A stretch of 59,952 nt of DNA, taken from assembly GCA_934086815.1 (NCBI GenBank), contig CAKOIM010000004.1, positions 1-59,952 on the forward strand. The letters are read 5' to 3'. Within the stretch, counting starts at the first letter, position 1, and the number at the start of each line of letters is the position of its first letter. The DNA is from an uncultured Bacilli bacterium. Lineage in GTDB: Bacteria; Bacillota_I; Bacilli_A; RF39; UBA660. Below are positions 34,691 through 43,717 of the stretch, piece by piece. The notes under the pieces were generated by a model, which worked only from the letters and a program-made list of their open reading frames with translations, was not told where the DNA came from and searched no databases. The position numbers were made by a program, and so were the translations under genes.

Positions 34691-35404
34691 ATGGAACCAC
34701 ATGTAAACTATGATATGGTAAATAGTAGCAAATATAAAAAAAAGTTAGAACAAATTTCCAAAGAAAGTATTAAAAGTGAAAGACCAATAAAATATAACAC
34801 AAAGACTAAAAAGAAACCTAAAAACTATATGGCGATATTAAAAAAAATAGTTATTTTAACAGGAATTGGGGTTGGTGTTACATTTGCTGGTAAAGGTGTA
34901 ATTAATGCTATTGACACTACTAAAAATTATGCAGAAATAACTAGAGAGTTTGAAAGTGATGTTTTAAACGCTAAACACTCTAGTATTTATAAAATAAACC
35001 CTAATACTAATACTCCTTATGTATATTATAACGAAAGTGAACTAGCAGATACCATATTATATAAGCACCAAGAATTTGATATTGATAGTAGAATATATGG
35101 TGTTTATAGTAGTCTTGGTACTTCTAATAAAAACGAAGTAATGGATGATATTTTTAGACATCTATATAATAATGTTAATGCTCCAGGTTTTGAAGAAAAA
35201 TTTGATGAAACAGTTAAAAAAGCATGTAGCAATCCATCTTTTCAAAAATATTTAGAAGCACATCAAATAAATGAAAAACAATATATTGATAAAATGGAAA
35301 GAATTAAAACAGAATATGCTAAAAGAAATATGAATGCAGACAAATTAAAGGTATTAATAGACGACTTTAATTTAACTAGCGGAGGTAAATCATGGAAGAT
35401 GTAA
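34691..35404 (+). CDS. Single-pass membrane protein of unknown function
   Basis: A 237-residue protein. A lysine-rich cytoplasmic head (about 1-50) leads to one membrane helix (about 56-76, KIVILTGIGVGVTFAGKGVI), and a helical domain of about 155 residues is probably outside. A strong AGAAAGAAGG ribosome site precedes the ATG. It is divergent from the AAA operon and overlaps the next gene by 13 bases, so the two form a pair. No family is recognised. Confidence 0.6.
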   Translation: MEPHVNYDMVNSSKYKKKLEQISKESIKSERPIKYNTKTKKKPKNYMAILKKIVILTGIGVGVTFAGKGVINAIDTTKNYAEITREFESDVLNAKHSSIYKINPNTNTPYVYYNESELADTILYKHQEFDIDSRIYGVYSSLGTSNKNEVMDDIFRHLYNNVNAPGFEEKFDETVKKACSNPSFQKYLEAHQINEKQYIDKMERIKTEYAKRNMNADKLKVLIDDFNLTSGGKSWKM

Positions 35405-35619
35405 AATATATAACAATAGATGGAATTGATTTTATAATTGTCGATGAAATAATAATAAATAATATAAAATACGTATTTTTAGTTAGTGAAAAAGAAAGTT
35501 CTGATCTTCGTATAAAAAAAGTAAATATTATAAATAGCGAAGAATACTTAGTTAATTTAAATGATGAAGAAGAATTTAAAAAAGCTTTAGAAGAATTTAA
35601 TAAAAAAAATAATGTATAA
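35392..35619 (+). CDS. Small acidic protein, DUF1292-like
   Basis: A 75-residue acidic protein. The pattern of two short beta strands (YITIDGIDFIIVDEI, then YVFLVSEKE), a middle strand and a C-terminal EEEFKKALEEFNKK helix resembles small DUF1292-type proteins of Firmicutes, but identity is low. GGAGG seven bases upstream, inside the preceding gene, supports this start and translational coupling. Confidence 0.55.
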   Translation: MEDVKYITIDGIDFIIVDEIIINNIKYVFLVSEKESSDLRIKKVNIINSEEYLVNLNDEEEFKKALEEFNKKNNV

Positions 35620-35684
35620 TTTTTAAAACTATACATATAATAAAAGTATCAAGGATGATATGTTTCCTTGATTGATATAAATAT

Positions 35685-35716
35685 AGATGGGATTATTTTT
35701 TCTCCCATCTTTTTTT
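35685..35716. terminator. Terminator between the small acidic gene and plsC
   Basis: An 8-bp stem, AGATGGGA with TCCCATCT, is followed by a T run on the plus strand. AT-rich flanks let it work for the convergent acyltransferase operon too. Confidence 0.85.
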
Positions 35717-36311
35717 ATTTTAAATTTTCTTCCATTAGTTCTTTTACAGCGTTATATAAAAGTTCATTTGCTTCTTCTAAGGTTTTATCCCCCACTTTAA
35801 ATGGTTTTCCATATCTAATAGTTAAATTATTACTTCTAAATTTATAATCACCCGTTATACCAAAAGGTACTAAGTAAGCATCTGTTTTTTTAGCCATTGA
35901 TACAGCGCCAAATTTAAATGGTAATAAAAATTTATCAGTTTTATTTCTTGTACCTTCTGGAAATAAACCAATAGCACCATTATTTTTTAAAGTTTTAAGA
36001 GCTTCTTCTTGAGCTTTTTTATCATGATTTTGTCTATCTACGGAAATACATCCAACAGATTTAAAAAACCACCTAGTTTTTTTACTATCAAAATATTCTT
36101 TTTTGGCCATATATCTAATATATCTTTTCGTAGATACAATACTTAGACATTGATCATATAAATGTTTATGGTTACCGACAATTAATATAGCACCATCTTT
36201 TGGTATATTTTCTTTTCCTATAATTCGAGGATGATAATATAACTTAAATATTGGCCCGAGTAACATTTTACCGAATCGATACATAAAAGGCATTTTATTC
36301 ATAATCATCAC
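35715..36311 (-). CDS. 1-acyl-glycerol-3-phosphate acyltransferase-like (PlsC family)
   Basis: A 198-residue PlsC-fold acyltransferase. Motif I is NHKHLYD, an HX4D-type motif, and motif III is FPEGTRNK, then FKFGAVSMA. It transfers an acyl chain to a lysophospholipid or related acceptor at the membrane. Its start overlaps the acyl ligase gene by 17 bases. A second PlsC-like gene lies two genes upstream, so the pair may act on different positions or acceptors. Confidence 0.88.
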   Translation of the reverse strand: MMIMNKMPFMYRFGKMLLGPIFKLYYHPRIIGKENIPKDGAILIVGNHKHLYDQCLSIVSTKRYIRYMAKKEYFDSKKTRWFFKSVGCISVDRQNHDKKAQEEALKTLKNNGAIGLFPEGTRNKTDKFLLPFKFGAVSMAKKTDAYLVPFGITGDYKFRSNNLTIRYGKPFKVGDKTLEEANELLYNAVKELMEENLK

Positions 36312-38025
36312 CTGATGTATCTTCTTGTAAACTTTTAAAATCTACTTTTCCAAGTTTAGTTTTTGGAAGTCTTTTTCTAAATACAAATTCACTGGGAATC
36401 ATATATTTAGCTAATTTTTTTTGACATAATTTCTTTATATCTTCTTTTACAAACATGCTAAAATATCCTTCCTTAAGTACAATAAATGCTTTTGGTACTT
36501 CTTGCTTATAAGGATGAGCTACCCCAACTACACTACATTGTAATACCGCCGGATGACTTTCAATAACACTTTCAATATGGGATGGATAAACATTATAACC
36601 GCTAGTTATAATCATTCTTTTAATACGTCCTTTATAATAAATAAAACCATCTTCATCCATATAACCTAAATCACCCGTATGAAGCCAAATATGACCATCC
36701 TTATGTATTTGTAAAGCTTTATTAGTTTCTAATTCATCATTCAAATATCCTTGCATAAAAGCTTTAGAATGTACACATATTTCACCGACTTCATTATAAT
36801 CTTTAGTATTTCTCGTCGCAGGATCAATTATTTTTACATGATTACCCGCAAGAGGTATACCTACTGAACCAGATTTATTAACATCATCACAAGCTAAACA
36901 TACCGCAGCTAAAGCTTCGGATAACCCATATCCTTGCGTTATTTTCCCTGGAGAATTATGATTCTTTAAGTACTCATTCATTCTATCTTCCAAAGATTTA
37001 GATAAAATATCTCCACCAGATACAATATACTTTAAATTAGATAAATCTAAATTTTTAATATTATTATTACTGATTAAAGCTTCATAAAGTGTTGGAACGC
37101 CAAGTACACATGATGGCTTTTTTTTATGAAAAATTATATCAAACTTTTTAGAATCAAAGGTAGGTATTAAAATTGAATAGCAACCAAGTGCTAAAGGCGT
37201 ATGCATTAATACACTTAATCCAAACCCATGAAAATTAGGCATAATAGCTAAACAACAATCCCCTGGAACAAGATTTTTTAAAGATATTTTTTCTTGAATA
37301 CTAGCTAATATAAAAGCTTTATTTTGAATAACAACATTTTTCGGTTTACCACTAGTTCCTCCACTATGAATTATAACCGCCGGAGTATAACTATCAAATT
37401 TTAAAAATTTTACTGATTCATTTTTATAATATTTTTTAAAGTATTTTTTCCAACTATAATAATTTTCTTTACGTGGAACTTTTACTTTTAATTTTTGCGA
37501 TAAACTATAAACAACTTTCATAGGAACTGGCATATAATCACTAGCACTTACAAATATAACTTCTTTTATATTTACTTCATTTTCTATTTTTAAATATTTA
37601 TCACCAAACGAATCTAACATAATTAAATATTTACTCATCGTAGATTCTAAGCTAAATTTTAATTCATCTTCACTAGATAAAGGATGCACCATATTACATA
37701 TAGCTCCGATTTTATTTAAAGCATATAAAGCCACTAAAACATTTGGAACATTTGGTAAACTAATCGTTACTATATCACCATTTTTAACACCCGCAAAGAC
37801 AAATACTTTTGCCCAAGCATTTATGTCTTCTAAAAATTTTTTATATTTTACTTTTTTCCCCATATATTCATAAGCAATATAATCCGGATACAAATAAGCA
37901 CTCTTTTTTACTTGATCATACATACTTATATTAGGAACTTTAAAATTTAAATCTTCTTTAGAGTAATACTTAGCCCATGGTTCGGGTATTTTTTTTCTTC
38001 TTCTTAAAAAATTAAATATGTTCAT
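36295..38025 (-). CDS. Fatty acyl-AMP/CoA ligase (AMP-binding superfamily)
   Basis: A 576-residue adenylate-forming enzyme. The P-loop-like motif HSGGTSGKPKNV, the YGLSEALAAV motif, the TGDLGYMDEDGFIYYKGR hinge region and the C-terminal KTKLGKVDF lysine are all present. It activates a carboxylic acid, probably a fatty acid, to an acyl adenylate and then a thioester. Between two acyltransferases it most likely supplies acyl groups for lipid synthesis. N-terminal arginine-lysine clusters may aid membrane binding. Confidence 0.88.
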   Translation of the reverse strand: MNIFNFLRRRKKIPEPWAKYYSKEDLNFKVPNISMYDQVKKSAYLYPDYIAYEYMGKKVKYKKFLEDINAWAKVFVFAGVKNGDIVTISLPNVPNVLVALYALNKIGAICNMVHPLSSEDELKFSLESTMSKYLIMLDSFGDKYLKIENEVNIKEVIFVSASDYMPVPMKVVYSLSQKLKVKVPRKENYYSWKKYFKKYYKNESVKFLKFDSYTPAVIIHSGGTSGKPKNVVIQNKAFILASIQEKISLKNLVPGDCCLAIMPNFHGFGLSVLMHTPLALGCYSILIPTFDSKKFDIIFHKKKPSCVLGVPTLYEALISNNNIKNLDLSNLKYIVSGGDILSKSLEDRMNEYLKNHNSPGKITQGYGLSEALAAVCLACDDVNKSGSVGIPLAGNHVKIIDPATRNTKDYNEVGEICVHSKAFMQGYLNDELETNKALQIHKDGHIWLHTGDLGYMDEDGFIYYKGRIKRMIITSGYNVYPSHIESVIESHPAVLQCSVVGVAHPYKQEVPKAFIVLKEGYFSMFVKEDIKKLCQKKLAKYMIPSEFVFRKRLPKTKLGKVDFKSLQEDTSGDDYE

Positions 38026-38029
38026 ATAA

Positions 38030-38593
38030 CTATCCTCTTTCCAATTTTATTATATTATATAACTTTTTATTTTCTTTTTCTAACTCTTTTCCTACCTTTT
38101 CAGGTTTTAAAAACTTAATCTTTAAGCCATTTTTTATTAATTTGTACCTCCCAGTTATTACAAATGGCACTATTAATGTATTAGTATCATAAGCTAATTT
38201 TACTGCGCCCATCTTAAAATCTAACATATGCCCTTCTTTTTCCGTTGTTCCTTCCGGAAATATTCCTACGACTAATTCGCTTTCTAAATAATTCTTAGCT
38301 AAAACTAATGAATTACGACTTTTATTCTTTCTATCAACAGGTATTAATCCCATATTTGCAAATATTATCTTCTTGGGGCCTTTCCAAAGTTCTTGTTTAG
38401 CTAAAAAGTGAACATTCCTCTTAAGAGAAGATATAAGAAGCAAACAATCAAAATTACTAGTATGATTTCCCGCTAAAATTAATCTTCCTTCCTTTGGTAT
38501 ATTTTCTAAACCTTCTATTTTAGGTCTAAAAACAATTTTAAATAAAACAGTTATAATTGGTCTTGTAATTTTATATAAAAGTGCATCACGCAT
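38030..38593 (-). CDS. Second PlsC-family acyltransferase
   Basis: A 187-residue acyltransferase with AGNHTSNFDCLLL (HX4D) and GIFPEGTTEKEG, followed by FKMGAVKLA. It is only distantly similar to the other copy, so this is not a recent duplication. Its start overlaps the PAP2 gene by eight bases. It is part of the four-gene lipid operon. Confidence 0.88.
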   Translation of the reverse strand: MRDALLYKITRPIITVLFKIVFRPKIEGLENIPKEGRLILAGNHTSNFDCLLLISSLKRNVHFLAKQELWKGPKKIIFANMGLIPVDRKNKSRNSLVLAKNYLESELVVGIFPEGTTEKEGHMLDFKMGAVKLAYDTNTLIVPFVITGRYKLIKNGLKIKFLKPEKVGKELEKENKKLYNIIKLERG

Positions 38594-39188
38594 TAAACCA
38601 CCTTCTATTAATTAAGTATATCATAATTATTAAATATATTATAGAAATTAAGAAACCTACTAGTACATCACTTAAATAATGCACACCTAAATAAATTCTA
38701 CTTAATCCAATAAAAATTATTAATAGGAATAAAAAACTTATTAAAGAAATTTTTAAATACTTATTTTTAACATTTTTATTTATTAAGTAAATTAAGTAAC
38801 TATAAAAAGCCATACTTACCATTGAATGACCTGATGGATAACTATAACCACTTATAGAATTAAAATGAGGTCTTGGCCTTTTAAATATAGTTTTTAAGCA
38901 ATAATTAAATATAGCAATTATAATTAAATTACCACATATAGATAGACTAATTTTTTTATCTTTAATTAAGAAAAACAATAATATACTTATAGTTATAAAA
39001 CAACCAGCACTACCAAACCAAGTTATAAATTTCATGAATTTAGTAACATAATCATTCATTATAAATTTTTTTAAAAAATCATAAAAAACTACATCCATTT
39101 GCATAGTTTCATTTAATATAACACATTTTGTTATTACTAATATTGCTATTAAACAAACAACAATTACACATTTACTTTTTTTATTCAT
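38586..39188 (-). CDS. PAP2-family membrane phosphatase
   Basis: A 200-residue protein with five or six membrane helices and the full PAP2 signature: KTIFKRPRP, SYPSGHSMVS and SRIYLGVHYLSDV. It dephosphorylates phosphatidic acid, a prenyl diphosphate such as undecaprenyl pyrophosphate, or a related lipid. As the first gene of an operon with two PlsC-like enzymes and an acyl ligase, a glycerolipid substrate is attractive, but recycling of the cell-wall carrier lipid is equally possible. Confidence 0.9.
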   Translation of the reverse strand: MNKKSKCVIVVCLIAILVITKCVILNETMQMDVVFYDFLKKFIMNDYVTKFMKFITWFGSAGCFITISILLFFLIKDKKISLSICGNLIIIAIFNYCLKTIFKRPRPHFNSISGYSYPSGHSMVSMAFYSYLIYLINKNVKNKYLKISLISFLFLLIIFIGLSRIYLGVHYLSDVLVGFLISIIYLIIMIYLINRRWFNA

Positions 39189-39213
39189 TTTTTATCTCCA
39201 TGTTCATTATAGC

Positions 39214-39248
39214 AAAAATACTCAAGATATTAAACCTTGGGTACTCAT
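39214..39248 (-). terminator. Terminator after the two-helix membrane protein
   Basis: On the minus strand GTACCCAAGG pairs with CTTGAGTATT (with G-U pairs) around TTTAATAT and runs into TTTTT. The loop is the same as in the terminator at 40029-40058. Confidence 0.65.
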
Positions 39249-39250
39249 AA

Positions 39251-39994
39251 TTATTTTTTATCTTTTATTTTAGTTGCATCAACAACACTAAAAAATTCAT
39301 TTTTTAAATCTATATAATCGCTATTATTTATTAATCTTAATTCTTTTGCACTTGCAATATATATTTCATGTGTTACAAAAGATAATGCAATGGTTAAATT
39401 TAATAAGCCATCTGTATAATTTTCTTTTGTTATTTTTTCTAATTCCTCTGTGTATCTTCGAACACAAAGTAATTTAAAAGATTTTAATTCAACTTTTTTA
39501 GAAATATCTGTTTTTATATACTCATTATAAAACTCTTCTATATATTTTTCTATTTTCTCTTCTTTGTTTTTGGTATAACTATTTAAATCTGCGATTAACC
39601 ACATTTCCAATAATTTTGTTTTTAAGGGTTTCATATAAATAAATAGCTTTTCATTGTCAGATATCTTATATTCTTTATTAATAGTATAACCTGTTTCAAC
39701 TAGCTTTTTATTGGCATCAGTATATAATTCATCAAAATTCTCATATTTAAATTGATACTTATCCGAACGTTTAAATTTTTCCGGTGGTGTTAAAACCCAA
39801 TCACAAACAAGACCAGTAAACAACATATATGTTAAACCATTTACAAAAAATCCAATTAAAAACACATAATACCAAAAATCAGGTTCTTCATTGTAATGAA
39901 TTACTCCATAAATTGCATATATAATCAAAAAAAACAGACTTATTATTTCTAATACTTTAGCTATAAAAACACAAATTTTCTCACGCTTTTTCAT
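39251..39994 (-). CDS. Membrane protein of unknown function
   Basis: A 247-residue protein with two N-terminal membrane helices (about 10-27, LEIISLFFLIIYAIYGVI, and about 39-66) and a soluble C-terminal domain of about 175 residues, probably cytoplasmic. That domain is mixed alpha/beta with repeated Lys-Glu helices. It stands alone between two similar terminators. No family is recognised. Confidence 0.6.
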   Translation of the reverse strand: MKKREKICVFIAKVLEIISLFFLIIYAIYGVIHYNEEPDFWYYVFLIGFFVNGLTYMLFTGLVCDWVLTPPEKFKRSDKYQFKYENFDELYTDANKKLVETGYTINKEYKISDNEKLFIYMKPLKTKLLEMWLIADLNSYTKNKEEKIEKYIEEFYNEYIKTDISKKVELKSFKLLCVRRYTEELEKITKENYTDGLLNLTIALSFVTHEIYIASAKELRLINNSDYIDLKNEFFSVVDATKIKDKK

Positions 39995-40028
39995 TTAATA
40001 CCTCCACTACTCTTAAGATAAGTATAAC

Positions 40029-40058
40029 AAAAAAATCCGAGATATTAAACCTCGAATT
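40029..40058 (-). terminator. Terminator after valS
   Basis: On the minus strand AATTCGAG pairs with CTCGGATT, the loop includes TTTAATAT, and T7 follows. Confidence 0.8.
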
Positions 40059-40063
40059 TCGTC

Positions 40064-42583
40064 TTAATCATTTAACAAAATATTTAATTTATTTTCTTCA
40101 TCTTGTAAAGTGTTTTGTTCTTTTTCTACAAGTTCTTTTGGAGCTTTATTACAATAATTTTCATTACTTAAAAGTTTCTTTCTTCTTTCTATAGATGCTT
40201 TTAAGTCTGCTATTTGTTTTTCTTTTAACTTAATTTCTTCTTCACTCATAACTTTTTCAAAATATAAATCTAAATTATATTCTTTGTATAAAACACTATA
40301 TTTTGTCCCCTTATGATTAGTTAAGTTATTATCATTAATTTTTAAAACTTTAAAAATTAAACTGTAATCTGAATCATTATTAATACTTATACCAAAATCA
40401 TGACCTATTTTATTTTCAAGTTTAATATTTCTAAATACTTTAATAAATTCAATTATATCATTAACTTTATCTAATTCACTGTTAAAAACTTCTTTTTTAT
40501 TATACTCCGGATACTTAGAAAGAATAATATTTTCTTCCTTTATTGGTAACATATTGTAAATTTCATCAGTTACATAAGGCATAAATGGATGTAACATTTT
40601 TAAAATACTATCTAAAACTTTAAATAATACTGACTTAGTTGTTTCATCTTCTAAATTAAATTTGGCAAATTCTATATAGTTATCACAAAAATCATTCCAA
40701 ATAAAGCTATAAAGAATTGTTCCAACACTATTAAAATTATATTTTTCCATATTTTTTGTAACATCTTTAATTGTTAAATTTAATTTAGTTAAAATCCATT
40801 TATCTTCTTCTTTTAAGTTTTCTAAGTTAACTTCTTTTAAGTTTTCAATATTCATTAATACAAAACGTGATGCATTCCAAAGTTTATTAATAAAATTCCA
40901 AGTAGATTTTACTTTATCTTCATCATATCTTAAATCAGTACCTGCGGCGGCCGTAGTAGTTAAGAAAAATCTTAATGCATCCGCTCCATATGTATCAATA
41001 ACATCCATTGGATCTACGCCATTACCTAAAGATTTAGACATTTTTCTTCCCAATTTATCACGAATTAAACCATGGATTAAACAATCTTTAAATGGTCTTT
41101 TATTAGTAAAATGAAGTCCTTGAAAAGTCATTCTATTAACCCAAAAAGGAATAATATCATAACCTGTTACTAAAACATTATTTGGATAAAATCTCTTATA
41201 ATCAGAAGTTTCTTCAGGCCACCCCATTACAGAAAAAGGCCATAAAGCACTTGAAAACCAAGTATCTAAAACATCTTCATCTTGTATCCAGCCATCACCT
41301 TTTGGAGCATTTTCTCCAACATATACTTCTTCACCCTTATACCAAGCAGGTATTCTATGTCCCCACCAAAGTTGTCTAGAAATACACCAATCATAAGTTA
41401 TTTCCATCCAATGATTCATTGTCTTTTCATATCTTTCAGAAACAAAATTAACTTTTGTATCTTTATTCTTTTGATTTTCTAAAACTCTATCAGCTAAAGG
41501 ACGCATTTTAACAAACCATTGACGTGATAAATACGGTTCAATCATTACACCACTTCTTTCACTATGGCCAACATTATGTTTAATTTTCTCAACACTTAAT
41601 AGTAAATCTTCTTTTTCTAAATATTTTACAACTTCACTTCTAGCGGTAAATCTATCCATACCTTTAAAAATTCCTGCTTTATCATTCATTGTACCATCTT
41701 TATTAATAACAATAACTCGCTCTAAATTATGTCTATTTCCAACTTCAAAGTCATTAGGATCATGGGCCGGAGTAATTTTAACAACTCCAGTTCCAAATTC
41801 CATATCCGCATGACTATCTCCGATTATAGGAATAAGCTTATTTACTATAGGTAAAATTACATTTTTACCAATTAGATGTTTATATCTTTCATCTTCTGGA
41901 TTAACTGCTACAGCTGTATCCCCAAATAATGTTTCTGGTCTAGTAGTTGCAACTTCTAAATATTCATTTGTTCCTTCTATAAAATATTTAATATGATATA
42001 ATGCCCCATCAACCTCTTTATATATAACCTCTTCATTTGATAAAGCTGTTTGGGCTTTACAATCCCAATTAATAATTCTTTCCCCACGATAAATTAAACC
42101 TTCGTCATATAATTTTTTAAATACATATATAACAGCTTTATTTAAGCCTTCATCTAAAGTAAAACGTTCTTTAGAGTAACACAAAGAAAGTCCTAACTTA
42201 GCCCATTGATTATGAATGTTATTAGCATATTCTTCTTTCCATTCCCAAGCATATTCCGTCCATTTATCACGAGTTAAAGAACGAGGATTAATACCCATAT
42301 CCATTAATTTATTATCTACTTTAGTTTGTGTTGCAATACCAGCATGATCCATACCAGGAAACCAAACCGCATTATATCCTTGCATTCTTTTAAAACGAAT
42401 TAAAATATCTTGAATAGTTGTATCCCATGCATGACCTAAATGTAATTTACCAGTTACATTTGGAGGTGGTATAACTATAGCATAAGGTGGTAATCCATCT
42501 TTTTCTTCAAAATAGCCCTTTTTTACCCAACTTTCATATTTTCCTTTTTCTACACTTTCGTGATTATACTTCTTCTCTAACAT
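40064..42583 (-). CDS. valS: Valine-tRNA ligase
   Basis: About 839 residues from ATG 42583, with GGAGG six bases upstream. The class I signatures are PPPNVTGKLHLGHAW and GRKMSKSLGNG. The editing domain (TTRPETLFGDTAVAVNP) and the C-terminal coiled-coil arm (KLKEKQIADLKASIERRKKLLS) are both present. It charges tRNA-Val and hydrolyses mischarged threonine. It is preceded by a T-box leader and a strong promoter, so expression should respond to uncharged tRNA-Val. Confidence 0.98.
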   Translation of the reverse strand: MLEKKYNHESVEKGKYESWVKKGYFEEKDGLPPYAIVIPPPNVTGKLHLGHAWDTTIQDILIRFKRMQGYNAVWFPGMDHAGIATQTKVDNKLMDMGINPRSLTRDKWTEYAWEWKEEYANNIHNQWAKLGLSLCYSKERFTLDEGLNKAVIYVFKKLYDEGLIYRGERIINWDCKAQTALSNEEVIYKEVDGALYHIKYFIEGTNEYLEVATTRPETLFGDTAVAVNPEDERYKHLIGKNVILPIVNKLIPIIGDSHADMEFGTGVVKITPAHDPNDFEVGNRHNLERVIVINKDGTMNDKAGIFKGMDRFTARSEVVKYLEKEDLLLSVEKIKHNVGHSERSGVMIEPYLSRQWFVKMRPLADRVLENQKNKDTKVNFVSERYEKTMNHWMEITYDWCISRQLWWGHRIPAWYKGEEVYVGENAPKGDGWIQDEDVLDTWFSSALWPFSVMGWPEETSDYKRFYPNNVLVTGYDIIPFWVNRMTFQGLHFTNKRPFKDCLIHGLIRDKLGRKMSKSLGNGVDPMDVIDTYGADALRFFLTTTAAAGTDLRYDEDKVKSTWNFINKLWNASRFVLMNIENLKEVNLENLKEEDKWILTKLNLTIKDVTKNMEKYNFNSVGTILYSFIWNDFCDNYIEFAKFNLEDETTKSVLFKVLDSILKMLHPFMPYVTDEIYNMLPIKEENIILSKYPEYNKKEVFNSELDKVNDIIEFIKVFRNIKLENKIGHDFGISINNDSDYSLIFKVLKINDNNLTNHKGTKYSVLYKEYNLDLYFEKVMSEEEIKLKEKQIADLKASIERRKKLLSNENYCNKAPKELVEKEQNTLQDEENKLNILLND

Positions 42584-42599
42584 AAATACCTCCATAAAA

Positions 42600-42785
42600 C
42601 AAAAAAGAATGATACCAAGGAGTCATAAATGACGGTACCATCCTTTATTTAACTTAATTGATTTTAAAGCATCTCTGCATTATTTCTCATTTTGCAACCT
42701 TCAAATAATTTTAACTTTGATTTCCACCAACCATCAAATCTCTTTGCCTAAAAATTTATTTTACTCCTCAAAAATCATTGAAATA
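42600..42785 (-). promoter_or_regulatory. T-box riboswitch upstream of valS
   Basis: On the minus strand a leader of about 190 nt carries T-box landmarks. These are GGTTGGTGGAAA-type conserved sequence, the T-box bulge TGGTACC (42634-42640) whose TGG pairs with the tRNA 3' CCA end, and a competing terminator hairpin (GGATGGTACC with GGTATCATTC) followed by six T. I could not place the specifier codon with confidence; it should be a valine codon. Confidence 0.85.
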
Positions 42786-42791
42786 TAAATT

Positions 42792-42820
42792 ATTTTAGCA
42801 AATATTTTACTTTAAATCAA
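42792..42820 (-). promoter_or_regulatory. Promoter of the valS T-box transcript
   Basis: On the minus strand TTGATT (42815-42820) and TAAAAT (42792-42797) are separated by 17 bp. The -35 overlaps the last codons of the WG-repeat gene upstream. Confidence 0.65.
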
Positions 42821-43715
42821 GCTTTTGAAATAACTTTTGATCTAATATAATTTCTATAGCATTATCAATAACATTAAAATATATACTTTCATGATCAGGT
42901 AATACTACTTGTTGTCTTAGAGAATCATCACACTTTTCATAAACTAACAATAAATTATTATTACTTTCAATAAATATATATTTTCCTACGGCATATACAC
43001 CTTTTTTCGAAAGAAATTGTAAATATTCTACATTATTATAATCCATTATATGATAACTACCATCATAAGTTATATAATATTCATCATTAAAATCTACAAT
43101 TTCTTTAGATGTTGCTTCCTTAAATAATGTTCCATCTTCTTTTAATATATACCATAAATTATTTTTACTAACTATAAACTTAGAACTATCTAAAACTTTA
43201 TTATTAAGATGTGCCGGTAAAGCTATATAATCATATTCATTTGTAATTGTATTATTTGAAAAATCTAAAAATAAAATTCCCCATTTATTATCTTTTTTAT
43301 TAATTAAAAACTTACTCGTTGATGAGATGCCATAATTAATAACTTCATCATAACTATCTAAAACATTTCCTCCGGTTAAATTATATAATAAAGTCTTACC
43401 ATTTTCCTCAAATATACCAAACATATTAGTTAATACAGGCTCAATTTCTTTTATACCAAATTTATAATAATTAGTATTCTTAATATCACTATACTTATTA
43501 CTAGCTTTTTTACATGTATTACATGCATATGTACTTAATAACTTATCATTATCATAAAAGTATAATTTATTATTATATATAAATTCTTTATTTATATTAT
43601 CATCTACTATTTTTCCTTTTTTCATATCAAAGTGTTTAATTGTTCCAATAATACTACAAGGTAAAAAGATAACTAATAACACAATAATTGTAATTAATGT
43701 TTTTTTATCTTTCAT
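42807..43715 (-). CDS. WG-repeat membrane protein (one module)
   Basis: A 302-residue protein. A single N-terminal membrane helix (LITIIVLLVIFLPCSIIGTI) is followed by an extracytoplasmic beta-propeller-like part with WG-repeat signatures such as KKDNKWGILFLDF and IVSKNNLWYILKEDG. It opens with a motif NKLYFYDNDKLLSTYACNTC shared with the next gene. It is probably a surface or envelope protein of unknown role. It lies two bases after the larger protein, so they are co-expressed. Confidence 0.65.
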   Translation of the reverse strand: MKDKKTLITIIVLLVIFLPCSIIGTIKHFDMKKGKIVDDNINKEFIYNNKLYFYDNDKLLSTYACNTCKKASNKYSDIKNTNYYKFGIKEIEPVLTNMFGIFEENGKTLLYNLTGGNVLDSYDEVINYGISSTSKFLINKKDNKWGILFLDFSNNTITNEYDYIALPAHLNNKVLDSSKFIVSKNNLWYILKEDGTLFKEATSKEIVDFNDEYYITYDGSYHIMDYNNVEYLQFLSKKGVYAVGKYIFIESNNNLLLVYEKCDDSLRQQVVLPDHESIYFNVIDNAIEIILDQKLFQKLDLK

Positions 43716-43717
43716 AA

